Assembly: GCA_964651395.1 (NCBI GenBank)
Contig: CAZYXZ010000051.1
Coordinates: 1 to 23,705 of the forward strand
DNA from: CAZYXZ01 sp964651395
Lineage (GTDB): Bacteria > Actinomycetota > Actinomycetes > BP-191
Direction of reading: 5' to 3'
DNA: 23,705 bases
Each line of letters opens with the position of its first letter. The stretch's first letter is position 1. This document shows positions 14,281 through 21,826 of this stretch, in pieces. The notes under the pieces are model-generated. The model was not told the origin of the DNA, did not search any database, and saw only the letters and a program-made list of their open reading frames with translations. The position numbers and the translations under genes are program-made.

Positions 14281-15356
14281 AAGACGATGACGCTGCGGGC
14301 CCCCTCGCCGGCCTGCATGCGCGCGAACGCGTCGTTCACGTCGTCGAGCCGGATGCGGTCCGTGATGAGCGCGTCGAGGTCCAGCGCGCCACTGCGGTTC
14401 AGCTCGAGGAGCCTCGGGAAGTCGCGGTCGACGTGGGCCGAGCCGTACATGCAGCCGATCACCGTGCGGGCCTGGTAGCTCAGCTCCAACGCGTTGAACT
14501 CGACCGCGTCGTCGCGCCGCCCCACGCCGACGACGACGACGGTCCCGCCGCGGCGGGTGACCTGCCACGCCGTCTTGATCGTGGCAGCCCGCCCAATCAC
14601 CTCGAACGAGTAGTCCGCGCCGATCCCGTCGGTGAGTGCACGGACCGAGGCTTTCACGTCGTGCGCACCGTCGATGGCGTCGGTGGCGCCGACCCGCAGC
14701 GCGAGCGCACGGCGTTGCTCGACCAGGTCCACGGCGATGATGCGGCCGGCCCCCGCGTAGCGGGCGCCCTCGATCACGGAGAGGCCGACCCCTCCGCAGC
14801 CGATCACCACCACAGTGCTCCCGGGCAGCACCTTTGCGGTGTTCACCACTGCTCCGAACCCGGTCATGACCGCGCACCCCACGAGTGCGGCCGTCGCCAG
14901 CGGCAGGGAGTCGTCGATCCGGACCACGGCCCGATCCAGCACGAGCGTCTCTTCGGCGAACGCCGCCGTGCTCAACCCTGCGCTCAGCGGCACGCCGTCG
15001 AGCGTGGCGTACGGCACGCCGGCCGCGTCGGCGACCGCCCTCGCGCACAGGTACGGCTCGCCGCGCAGGCAGAAGAAGCACTCCCCGCAGGCCGGTGTCC
15101 AGCTCAGCACGACGTGATCACCCACGGCGACGCGCGTCACACCGTCGCCGACCTCCGTGACGACCCCCGCGCCCTCGTGTCCGAGGACGACCGGAACCGG
15201 ATGGCCGATCGCTCCTGTCGCGATCGACAGGTCGGAGTGGCACACGCCGGTCGCGGCCAGGCGCACGCGCACCTGGCCGGGCCCGGTCGGGGCCAGGTCG
15301 ACGTCGACCAGCTCGAGCGGCTGGCCGGGGGCACGGAGCACTGCGGCGCGGGTCAT
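14277..15356 (-). CDS. Zinc-dependent alcohol dehydrogenase (MDR family)
   Basis: A 359-aa medium-chain dehydrogenase oxidising an alcohol with a nicotinamide cofactor. Catalytic zinc ligands are Cys39 (GVCHSD), His60-Glu61 (GHEGAG) and Cys161 (VGCAVMTGFG); the structural zinc lobe is complete with Cys90, Cys93, Cys96 and Cys104. The cofactor loop is GCGGVG (186-191) followed by Asp at the end of the second strand (AVDL), favouring NAD. It resembles the class III-like actinobacterial alcohol/formaldehyde dehydrogenase group; substrate is not evident. The ATG at 15356 is chosen; a second in-frame ATG six codons upstream is possible. It is divergent from the nitroreductase with a 35-bp gap and overlaps the aconitase stop by 4 nt. 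Confidence 0.9.
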   Translation of the reverse strand: MTRAAVLRAPGQPLELVDVDLAPTGPGQVRVRLAATGVCHSDLSIATGAIGHPVPVVLGHEGAGVVTEVGDGVTRVAVGDHVVLSWTPACGECFFCLRGEPYLCARAVADAAGVPYATLDGVPLSAGLSTAAFAEETLVLDRAVVRIDDSLPLATAALVGCAVMTGFGAVVNTAKVLPGSTVVVIGCGGVGLSVIEGARYAGAGRIIAVDLVEQRRALALRVGATDAIDGAHDVKASVRALTDGIGADYSFEVIGRAATIKTAWQVTRRGGTVVVVGVGRRDDAVEFNALELSYQARTVIGCMYGSAHVDRDFPRLLELNRSGALDLDALITDRIRLDDVNDAFARMQAGEGARSVIVF

Positions 15357-15391
15357 GCGCGCAGTCTCGCCCATCTGCCAGGCTGCACGAC

Positions 15392-15994
15392 GTGTCCACG
15401 GACTTCGACGCGGTCCTGCGCCGGCAGCGCGCGTGCCGGGTGTTCCGTGACGAGCCCGTGCCCGACGAGCTGTTGCGGCGGGTGCTGGAGCTGGCCACGT
15501 TCGCGCCGAGCGCCGGCAACAGCCAGCCGTGGCGCTTCGTCGCAGTCCGCGACGCCGGCGCGCGCGAGGCGATCGGGGAGCTGGCCCGTCGCGCTTGGGA
15601 GTCCGGGGGCAGGGCGTGGTCCGCGGCGAAGCTGCCCGGCACGCTGCACGACGACGTCGACCGCGGTGCGCTCGGCGGCGTCGCCGGCGCACCGGTGCTC
15701 ATCGTGGTCGGCGTCGACACGGATGCGGTGGTCGGACCGGCCGGCCCGGCGAGCGTGTGGCCCGCGGTGCAGAACCTGCTCCTGGCCGCGACCGCGGCCG
15801 GTCTCGGCAGTGCGCTCACGACATTGCCTACGCACTACCCGGAACAGCTGCGCGCGCTGGTCGGTCTCCCGCGCGCGGTGGACCCGGTGGCGGTCGTCCC
15901 GCTCGGTCAGCCGGCCCGTGACCTCGGCCCGCCGAGACGGAGGCCGGTCGACGAGGTCGCCTGGCTCGACCGTTACGGCGACGCGCTCGGCTAG
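15392..15994 (+). CDS. Nitroreductase family protein
   Basis: A 200-aa FMN-dependent oxidoreductase of the nitroreductase superfamily. The N-terminal FMN phosphate-binding segment is RRQRACRVFRDEPV (10-23), followed by FAPSAGNSQPWRFVAV (37-52); SVWPAVQNLLLAATAAGLGSALTTLP (121-146) is the conserved central helix and flavin-contact loop. A late basic patch PPRRRPVDEV replaces the usual KRR-type C-terminal FMN contact. Members reduce nitro groups, quinones or enones with NAD(P)H; the physiological substrate cannot be read from the sequence. The GTG at 15392 gives the usual start of the fold. Its stop and that of the convergent lipoprotein share one CTAG. Confidence 0.88.
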   Translation: MSTDFDAVLRRQRACRVFRDEPVPDELLRRVLELATFAPSAGNSQPWRFVAVRDAGAREAIGELARRAWESGGRAWSAAKLPGTLHDDVDRGALGGVAGAPVLIVVGVDTDAVVGPAGPASVWPAVQNLLLAATAAGLGSALTTLPTHYPEQLRALVGLPRAVDPVAVVPLGQPARDLGPPRRRPVDEVAWLDRYGDALG

Positions 15995-16407
15995 CTGGTG
16001 CCCGCGGCCAGCGCCGCGAGCAGTGGGCCCGCGTCCTCCCAGCGGGCGATCGCGCAGCCGTCCTCGCGGCTGAAGCTTGCGGACACCGGCACGGCCCGGA
16101 CGTAGCCGGTCACCGTGGCCACCTGCGGACCGCCGTAGATCTCCGTGCACATCTGGTCCCGAGGCGGCGGCGAGAACGACAGGCCAGTGCCCACGCGCTC
16201 GCAGGCATCCTGGGGCTTCGGATGCGTGCCGCCGGGTGGGTCGCAGGTGAGCGTCCAGGACCGCGGCGATCCCGGCCCGCGGGCGCCGTCGGGGTCGAGC
16301 GTGACGGTGAGGTTCGTCCCAGCCGGGTCGGCGATCGGGTCGACGGTCCTCTCCTCGGCGCAGCCGGCCAGACCGGTCATCAGCAGGAGCACCGCGATCG
16401 TCCTCAT
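15991..16407 (-). CDS. Subtilisin-inhibitor-like (SSI) lipoprotein
   Basis: A 138-aa secreted protein. Residues 1-16 form a lipoprotein signal (MRTIAVLLLMTGLAGC, lipobox LAGC with Cys16), so the mature protein should be membrane anchored. The rest matches the Streptomyces subtilisin inhibitor fold: LTCDPPGGTHPKPQDAC (53-69), MCTEIYGG (86-93), ATVTGYV and FSREDGCAIARWED. Four cysteines (55, 69, 87, 118) fit the two SSI disulfides. By alignment with SSI, the reactive-site P1 residue is Glu89, unusual for serine-protease inhibitors. The ATG at 16407 is chosen because it gives a textbook signal; GTG 16458 would place 17 charged residues before it and overlap the GlnR box. GGAGG precedes the ATG by only three bases. 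Confidence 0.82.
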   Translation of the reverse strand: MRTIAVLLLMTGLAGCAEERTVDPIADPAGTNLTVTLDPDGARGPGSPRSWTLTCDPPGGTHPKPQDACERVGTGLSFSPPPRDQMCTEIYGGPQVATVTGYVRAVPVSASFSREDGCAIARWEDAGPLLAALAAGTS

Positions 16408-16453
16408 GTCCCTCCGACGTTCCGTAGGGCCGCGGCGTTCCTGTGAACCGGTG

Positions 16454-16491
16454 TTCACGAACGCGAAACATTGGTGAGACGCCCAGGAAAC
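16454..16491 (+). promoter_or_regulatory. GlnR box upstream of amtB
   Basis: TTCAC-n6-GAAAC-n6-GAGAC-n6-GAAAC reproduces the four-part GlnR box known from Streptomyces (gTnAc-n6-GaAAc, twice). The four AC dinucleotides at 16457, 16468, 16479 and 16490 are exactly 11 bp apart, one helical turn, as in the AC-n9-AC description of mycobacterial sites. It ends 45 bp before the amtB ATG. GlnR would activate the operon under nitrogen limitation; this is inferred from the site. Confidence 0.78.
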
Positions 16492-16536
16492 AGCCCCACG
16501 ACATCCTGCCGGTCACCGCATCCACGAAGGAGGGGT

Positions 16537-17799
16537 ATGGAGATCAACACCGGCGACACCGCCTGGGTGCTGGTGTCGGCAGCGTTCGTGCTGTTCATGA
16601 CACCCGGCCTGGCGTTCTTCTACGGCGGCATGGTCCGCTCGAAGAACACGCTCGGCATGCTCATGCAGAACTTCTTCGCCATGGGCCTGGTCAGCGTCCT
16701 CTGGGCGTTGGTCGCGTACAGCCTTGCCTTCGGCGACGGGGGGGAGTGGATCGGCAACTTCGACTTCGCCGGTCTCAAGGACGTGGCCACCGGCGTACCC
16801 ACGCCGTCCGGCCCGCTGGCGCTGACCATCCCGCCCTTGCTGTTCTGCGCCTACCAGATGATGTTCGCCATCATCACGCCGGCGCTGATCACCGGGGCCA
16901 CCGCGGACCGGCTGCGCTTCCGCGGCTACGTCGCCTTCATCGGCGCCTGGCTGCTCCTCGTGTACTCCCCGGTCGCGCACTGGGTGTTCAGCCCGACCGG
17001 CTGGCTGTTCAAGGAGGGCGCCCTCGACTTCGCGGGTGGCACCGTCGTCCACATCAATGCCGGCGTGGCAGCGCTCGCGGTCGTCCTGGTCATCGGCAAG
17101 CGCAAGGGCTGGCCGGGTGAGGCGATGCCGCCGCACTCGCTGCCGCTCACGCTGCTGGGCACGGGCATCCTGTGGCTGGGCTGGTTCGGGTTCAACGCCG
17201 GGTCGGCGCTGGGCGCGAACGGTCTGGCCGTCCAGGCCTTCATGAACACACATCTCGCAGCCGCAGCAGCGATGCTCGGGTGGCTGCTCGTGGAACGCAT
17301 CAAGGGTGGACACGCGACCACGCTCGGCGCGGCGTCCGGCGCGGTGGCCGGGCTGGTGGCCATCACGCCCTGCGCCGGCTTCGTCGGTGGCCTGGCGGGT
17401 GTGGCCATCGGCTTCATCGCGGGGGCGCTCTGCTTCCTCGCCTGCAGCCTCAAGTTCCGCTTCGGCTACGACGACTCGCTCGACGTGGTCGGCGTCCACC
17501 TCGTCGGTGGCATCGTGGGGTCGCTGCTGCTGGGCGTCTTCGCGGACAAGAGCATCAACTCGGCGGGTGCGGACGGCCTGATGTTCGGTGGCGGCGGAAC
17601 GCTTCTCGGCAAGCAGCTGCTGGCCGTGGGGGTGACGATCGTCTACTCGTTCGTCGTCTCGTACCTGATCGCGCTCGTCATCGACAAGACGATCGGCCTC
17701 CGGGTGTCCGAGGATGAAGAGGCTGAGGGTCTCGACACCACACAGCACGCAGAGTCCGCGTACTCGTACGCCGGCTACGGCGCGACTAGGAGCAGCTGA
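16537..17799 (+). CDS. amtB: AmtB-type ammonium transporter
   Basis: A 420-aa channel protein of the Amt/Rh family with eleven membrane helices. Key residues by alignment with E. coli AmtB are the twin histidines His172 and His321, Asp164, the Phe gate Phe110 and Phe219, Trp149 and Ser223. The N-terminus starts directly in the first helix with no cleavable signal. The cytoplasmic C-terminus ends in an acidic and Ser/Tyr-rich tail (391-420) beyond the usual PII-binding region. ATG 16537 follows AAGGAGGGGT immediately; the spacing is short, but the family begins here. The GlnR box lies upstream and the stop overlaps glnK as TGATG, the standard amtB-glnK arrangement in which GlnK closes the channel when nitrogen is plentiful. 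Confidence 0.97.
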   Translation: MEINTGDTAWVLVSAAFVLFMTPGLAFFYGGMVRSKNTLGMLMQNFFAMGLVSVLWALVAYSLAFGDGGEWIGNFDFAGLKDVATGVPTPSGPLALTIPPLLFCAYQMMFAIITPALITGATADRLRFRGYVAFIGAWLLLVYSPVAHWVFSPTGWLFKEGALDFAGGTVVHINAGVAALAVVLVIGKRKGWPGEAMPPHSLPLTLLGTGILWLGWFGFNAGSALGANGLAVQAFMNTHLAAAAAMLGWLLVERIKGGHATTLGAASGAVAGLVAITPCAGFVGGLAGVAIGFIAGALCFLACSLKFRFGYDDSLDVVGVHLVGGIVGSLLLGVFADKSINSAGADGLMFGGGGTLLGKQLLAVGVTIVYSFVVSYLIALVIDKTIGLRVSEDEEAEGLDTTQHAESAYSYAGYGATRSS

Positions 17800-18137
17800 T
17801 GAAGCTTGTCACCGCGATCGTCAAGCCGTTCAAGACCGACGACGTCAAGGAGGCGCTCAAGGGCGCCGGCGTCGCGGGCATGACCGTTACCGAGGTCCGC
17901 GGCTTCGGCCGCCAGCGCGGGCACACCGAGGTGTACCGGGGCGCGGAGTACACGGTCGACTTCGTGCCGAAGGTGCGCATCGACGTCGTCGTCGACGACG
18001 CGGACGCGCAGCGCGTGGTGGACGCGATCGTCGCGGCTGCGCGCACCGGGAAGATCGGCGATGGCAAGGTATGGCTCACGGAGGTCACAGGAGTGACCCG
18101 GATCAGAACCGGGGAGATGGGCGACGACGCTCTCTGA
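17799..18137 (+). CDS. glnK: GlnK, PII nitrogen signal protein
   Basis: A 112-aa PII protein, the usual length. The T-loop spans about 37-55 with Tyr51 (AEYTVDF), the residue modified by GlnD; in Streptomyces and Corynebacterium this is adenylylation rather than uridylylation. Gln39, Lys58, Lys90, Arg101 and Arg103, which bind ATP and 2-oxoglutarate, are all present. The C-terminal TRIRTGEMGDDAL is canonical, so the end of the protein is where it should be. AGGAG lies six bases before ATG 17799, and the ATG overlaps the amtB stop. Unmodified GlnK is expected to dock on AmtB; modified GlnK to release it. Confidence 0.97.
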   Translation: MKLVTAIVKPFKTDDVKEALKGAGVAGMTVTEVRGFGRQRGHTEVYRGAEYTVDFVPKVRIDVVVDDADAQRVVDAIVAAARTGKIGDGKVWLTEVTGVTRIRTGEMGDDAL

Positions 18138-18152
18138 CCGGCAGCAGCTGCT

Positions 18153-18187
18153 GGCAGAGGCCCGGCTCGTTGGGCCGGGCCTCTGCC
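18153..18187 (+). other. 14-bp perfect hairpin between glnK and the first canonical glnD start
   Basis: GGCAGAGGCCCGGC (18153-18166) pairs perfectly with GCCGGGCCTCTGCC (18174-18187) around a seven-base loop, 15 nt after the glnK stop. No T tract follows (ATGCGCTG), so it is not a classic intrinsic terminator. It could partly stop transcription, protect the amtB-glnK message, or regulate glnD. The same DNA also reads as the conserved N-terminus of GlnD, so it may be coding as well. Confidence 0.65.
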
Positions 18188-18255
18188 ATGCGCTGTCCGA
18201 CCAGGCGGACGCCTGGCTGACCGAGCTCCTGGGCGACGAGCGCGACGTCGCCCTG

Positions 18256-20394
18256 GTGGCGGTCGGGGGCTACGGCCGGCGTGAGCTGTGCCCAGGCAGC
18301 GACCTCGACGTCCTGCTGCTGCACAAGGGCCGCAAGGACATCGCGCGGGTCGCCGAGCGGATCTGGTACCCGATCTGGGACACGCGGATACCGCTCGACC
18401 ACAGCGTCCGGACGCCGGCCGAGGCGCAGTCAGTCGCCGAGCACGACCTCAACGTCGTCCTCGGGCTGCTCGACGGGCGCGTGGTGGCCGGCGACGTCGA
18501 GCTTGCAAGGCCCGTCCTGGAGCGCGTGCGCGAGCGCTGGCGTCAGCGGGCCGCGAAGCTGCTCCCGCAGCTGCACGAGGCCGTACAGCAACGGCACGAG
18601 CAGTACGACGAGGTGGCGTTCCTCCTGGAACCGGACCTGAAGGAGGGCCGTGGCGGCCTGCGCGACGTGACCGCGCTGCGGGACGTCGCACTGGCGGTCC
18701 CGGTCCCCGCCCTGCCGGTCCTCGAACCCGCCTACGAGGTGTTGCTCACGGTTCGCGCGGAGCTGCACCGCTGCACCGGCCGGTCCAGCGACGTGCTGCG
18801 CCTCCAGGACCAGGACGCGGTGGCGACGGCGCTGGGCTATCCCGACGCGGACGCGCTCATGGCTGCCGTGGCCGGCGCCGCCCGCACCGTCGCCTGGTCG
18901 GGCCAGGAGATGTGGCGGCGGGTCACCTCCGCGCTGGCCGGCCCGGACCTGCGTACGGCGGGTCGCGACCGGCCGGCCGGGACGGGACTCGTGGTGCGGG
19001 ACGGGGAGGTGACCCTGACCGCGGAGGCCGACCCCGCGGGGGACCCCACGCTGCCCTGGCGGCTCGGCACGGTCGCGGCCGAGGTCGGCGTCCCGATCGC
19101 CCCGCGCGCGCTGGAGCGGCTCGGCGCCGAGTCGCCCGCGCCGGCCGACCCCTGGCCACCCTCGCTGCGCCACGCGTTCGTGGACCTGCTCGCGGCGGGT
19201 CGGCCGGCCATCGAGGTGCTCGAGGCGCTCGACCAGGTCGGGCTCATCGTGCGGCTGCTCCCGGAGTGGGCGGCCGTGCGCAACCGGCCGCAGCGCAACG
19301 CCTACCACCGGTTCACGGTCGACCGGCACCTGTGCGAGACGGCCGCCGGCGCCGCGGAGCTGACCGGACGCGTGAGCCGCCCGGACCTGCTGCTTCTGGG
19401 CGCCTGGCTGCACGACCTCGGCAAAGGCTTCCCAGGCGACCACACCGAGGTCGGCATGACGCTGGTCCGCGACATCGGCGCCCGCATGGGGCTGCCGGCT
19501 GCCGACGTGGCCGTGCTGGTCGCGATGGTGGAGCACCACCTCCTGCTGCCCGACGCCGCCACGCGGCGTGACCTCGACGATCCGGCCACGGTGCGGGCCG
19601 TGGCCGACGCGGTGGGCAGTCGCGAGGTGCTGGACCTGCTCGCGGCGCTGACCGTCGCGGACTCGGTGGCGACCGGTCCTGCGGCGTGGGGCGACTGGAA
19701 GGCCGGCCTCGTGGAGGACCTCGTGCAACGCACGCGCGCGGCGCTGGCCGGCAGCGCGCCGGTCGAGCCGGAAGCGCTCGCGCCGGCGTACGCCGACCTG
19801 GCTGCCGCCGGGGAGCTCCGGGTCGTCGCTCACGACGCGCAGGTGGTCGTGGCTGCTCCGGACCGGCCGGGGCTGTTCTGGCGCGTCGCCGGGACGCTCG
19901 CGCTGCACGGGCTCGACGTGCGGTCCGCCTCGGCCAGCCTGGCCGACGGCATGGCCGTGGACGTCTTCGACGTCGAGCTGACGGAGGGCCGCGCAGTCGA
20001 CGTCGACCGGCTCCGGGCCGACGTGGAGAAGGCGCTGTCCGGCCGGCTGTCGATCGAGGCCCGGTTGTCCGAGCGCGCGCGGGCGTACGCCGGGCTGCGC
20101 CGGCCGCAGGCGGCGCGGCCGGTCGAGCCGCGAGTCACCGTCGACAACGAGGCATCGGCGACCGCCAGCGTCGTCGAGGTGCGCGCGCCCGATGCGGTCG
20201 GCGTGCTCTACCGCATCGCGCGGGCCCTCGCGGACTGTGACCTCGACGTACGGCGCGCCCGGATCACGACGCTGGGGCCGGAGGTCGTCGACACGTTCTA
20301 CGTCGTCGACGCGCAGGGCCGGCGGATCGAGGACGCGGAGCACATCGACGAGATCCGCCGTGCGGTCCTCGGCGAGCTGGCACACGGCGGCTGA
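18256..20394 (+). CDS. glnD: GlnD, PII nucleotidyltransferase/deadenylylase
   Basis: GlnD modifies and demodifies GlnK in response to glutamine. From GTG 18256 it has 712 residues: nucleotidyltransferase core GGYGRREL...GSDLDVLLL (4-22) with Asp16 and Asp18, EGRGGLRD (130-137), HD domain with His351 and LHDLGK (385-390, His386-Asp387), and two ACT domains (about 527-598 and 638-708). The given start is the only canonical one, but it cuts the first strand of the catalytic domain. The same frame is open back to 18097 and encodes LSDRQQLLAEARLVGPG then HALSDQADAWLTELL, which resembles the N-terminus of other actinobacterial GlnD proteins. The real start is probably upstream, possibly a non-canonical codon such as ACG 18124 (seven bases after GGGGAG) or CTG 18148/18151. 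Confidence 0.92.
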   Translation: MAVGGYGRRELCPGSDLDVLLLHKGRKDIARVAERIWYPIWDTRIPLDHSVRTPAEAQSVAEHDLNVVLGLLDGRVVAGDVELARPVLERVRERWRQRAAKLLPQLHEAVQQRHEQYDEVAFLLEPDLKEGRGGLRDVTALRDVALAVPVPALPVLEPAYEVLLTVRAELHRCTGRSSDVLRLQDQDAVATALGYPDADALMAAVAGAARTVAWSGQEMWRRVTSALAGPDLRTAGRDRPAGTGLVVRDGEVTLTAEADPAGDPTLPWRLGTVAAEVGVPIAPRALERLGAESPAPADPWPPSLRHAFVDLLAAGRPAIEVLEALDQVGLIVRLLPEWAAVRNRPQRNAYHRFTVDRHLCETAAGAAELTGRVSRPDLLLLGAWLHDLGKGFPGDHTEVGMTLVRDIGARMGLPAADVAVLVAMVEHHLLLPDAATRRDLDDPATVRAVADAVGSREVLDLLAALTVADSVATGPAAWGDWKAGLVEDLVQRTRAALAGSAPVEPEALAPAYADLAAAGELRVVAHDAQVVVAAPDRPGLFWRVAGTLALHGLDVRSASASLADGMAVDVFDVELTEGRAVDVDRLRADVEKALSGRLSIEARLSERARAYAGLRRPQAARPVEPRVTVDNEASATASVVEVRAPDAVGVLYRIARALADCDLDVRRARITTLGPEVVDTFYVVDAQGRRIEDAEHIDEIRRAVLGELAHGG

Positions 20395-20400
20395 CCGCCG
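20385..20400. terminator. Small GC hairpin at the glnD stop
   Basis: CGGCGG-CTGA-CCGCCG forms a 6-bp stem whose loop contains the glnD TGA. It lies between two convergent genes and might help termination from either side. There is no T tract, so support is weak. Confidence 0.28.
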
Positions 20401-20405
20401 CCGAC

Positions 20406-21785
20406 CTACTTGATGTAGAGCGGCTTCTCGCCGACGGTGTCGTAGATCCGCGTCGAGCAGTTCGACTTGAGGATCCAGGTGCCGGTTCCGCCGAAGTGGC
20501 TGTCGCCCTTGAAGTGCACGCCCGGGAAGGTCGTGCTGCCGTACTTGGCCCCGGTCATGGCGGCGTTGAAGACACCGCGCGTGAGATTGCCCTTGGTGGC
20601 GAGCAGCAGGTTGTAGAGCAGCTCCGAGGATCCCCACAACGACAGCTCGATGTCGTCCTTGCCCCCGGCATCGAAGAACTCCTTCGGCGCCTTGTCGAGG
20701 CCGGGGAACGGCGACAGGAAGCGCCCGTCGTACCGAGCGCCGGTGGAGGCGCAGGCCACCTCGGCGACCGTGTTGACACCCATGCTCGGGCCGACGCCGG
20801 TCCAGATCGGCAGGTACAGCTGCTGCGCCGCGCTCGTCACCGTGTTGATGAAGAAGGTGGGCTGGCCGAGGAAGAACACCGTCGGTGCGCCGTAGGCACG
20901 CAGGTCGTTGGCCAGCGCGGCCGCGTCGGCCTGCGAGCCGGCCTTGGGCACCAGGAACACCTTGTACTCGATGCCGGCCTTCTTGAGCGCGGCCTCCATC
21001 GCGTCCTGGGCGTCCTTGAAGTTCGGCGTGTTGGAGATGACCAGTCCCCACTTGTCGGGCGTCCCGTGCAGGAAGCCCTGCAGCTTCGCGGCCTCGATGA
21101 CGAGGTCGGCCTGCTGCGGGTAGGTCAGGCTCAACGCCCAGTACGTCGGGATCCCGCTCAGCCCGTTGGCGGTCACACCGGCGGACAGGTAGGGCACGCC
21201 GAGCCGGCGCAGCACCTGGTTGCGGCCGCAGGCCTGGATCTGGTCGGTGCCGGCGCCACCGAGCACGATGAAGTCACGCCGTGCCATGTCTTCGCACACC
21301 TTGATGGCGCCGGACGGCTTGTACGTGTCGTCGAGCACCTCGATGACGACCTTGCGACCGAAGACGCGGCGGGTCTTCCAGTACAGCTCCTTGCCGGTCT
21401 TGAAGGAGTCCTCGGGCAGTGGCGAGGCACCCGACAACGGCGCGTGGATTCCGATCTTGATCTCGGTGGCGCTGATGCCGACGCTGGAGTTGTTGAGCGT
21501 CGGCGCGCTCGCCTTGCCAGGGGCGCTGCCGGTGGTGGGCGCCTGGCCCGGCGACCCGCCGGGGCCGGCGACCACGCCGCCGGTCACGCCGGGCACACCG
21601 GTGTCGACGCCGCCCACGACGCCGGGGTCGGTGCCCGGGTCCGCGGCCACGATGCCCGGGTCGACCACACCGCCGACGCGGAGCGCGTCCTGGAGCTGGG
21701 CGTCGCTCTCGGCGTGCAGCCCGCATGCGGACGCGGTGAGCAGCAGGACGGCGAGGCTCGTCCGGCGCAGCAGCGGACCGACCAT
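20406..21785 (-). CDS. ABC transporter substrate-binding lipoprotein (LivK-like fold)
   Basis: A 459-aa secreted binding protein. The signal MVGPLLRRTSLAVLLLTASAC ends at Cys21, a plausible though slightly atypical lipobox (A-S-A-C). Residues about 35-95 are a low-complexity linker of Gly, Pro, Val, Asp and Thr (DPGIVAADPGTDPGVVGGV). The periplasmic-binding-protein type 1 domain starts near 105 with SATEIKIGIHAPLSGASPLP and includes VLGGAGTDQIQACG and WGLVISNTPNFKDA, as in leucine/amide-type binding proteins. Its ligand is unknown. No permease or ATPase genes adjoin it here. ATG 21785 has AGGGAG six bases before it. A CRP-type palindrome lies 42-57 bp upstream. Its 3' end converges on glnD with an 11-nt gap. 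Confidence 0.88.
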   Translation of the reverse strand: MVGPLLRRTSLAVLLLTASACGLHAESDAQLQDALRVGGVVDPGIVAADPGTDPGVVGGVDTGVPGVTGGVVAGPGGSPGQAPTTGSAPGKASAPTLNNSSVGISATEIKIGIHAPLSGASPLPEDSFKTGKELYWKTRRVFGRKVVIEVLDDTYKPSGAIKVCEDMARRDFIVLGGAGTDQIQACGRNQVLRRLGVPYLSAGVTANGLSGIPTYWALSLTYPQQADLVIEAAKLQGFLHGTPDKWGLVISNTPNFKDAQDAMEAALKKAGIEYKVFLVPKAGSQADAAALANDLRAYGAPTVFFLGQPTFFINTVTSAAQQLYLPIWTGVGPSMGVNTVAEVACASTGARYDGRFLSPFPGLDKAPKEFFDAGGKDDIELSLWGSSELLYNLLLATKGNLTRGVFNAAMTGAKYGSTTFPGVHFKGDSHFGGTGTWILKSNCSTRIYDTVGEKPLYIK

Positions 21786-21826
21786 CACTGTCTCCCTCCG
21801 GGGGCTGGGACGCCCAGGGCTGGTGT

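Noticed and set aside
11938..15081. A 1047-codon open frame on the minus strand.
   Set aside because: It lies opposite the aconitase and through the alcohol dehydrogenase in another frame. Its translation is Arg/His/Val/Gly-rich with no domain, as expected for the antisense of high-GC coding DNA.
16471..16536. Upstream extension of amtB by 22 codons.
   Set aside because: It begins inside the GlnR box and adds a polar Arg/Pro stretch before the first helix; ATG 16537 has AAGGAGG directly upstream.
18138..18255. Treating the glnK-glnD gap as plain non-coding DNA with an intrinsic terminator.
   Set aside because: The hairpin lacks a T tract, and the glnD frame is open through it with GlnD-like residues. 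I therefore report it as ambiguous and not as a terminator.
18430..21051. An 873-codon open frame on the minus strand.
   Set aside because: It is antisense to glnD and out of frame with the binding-protein gene. The sense-strand proteins have clear catalytic motifs and this one has none.
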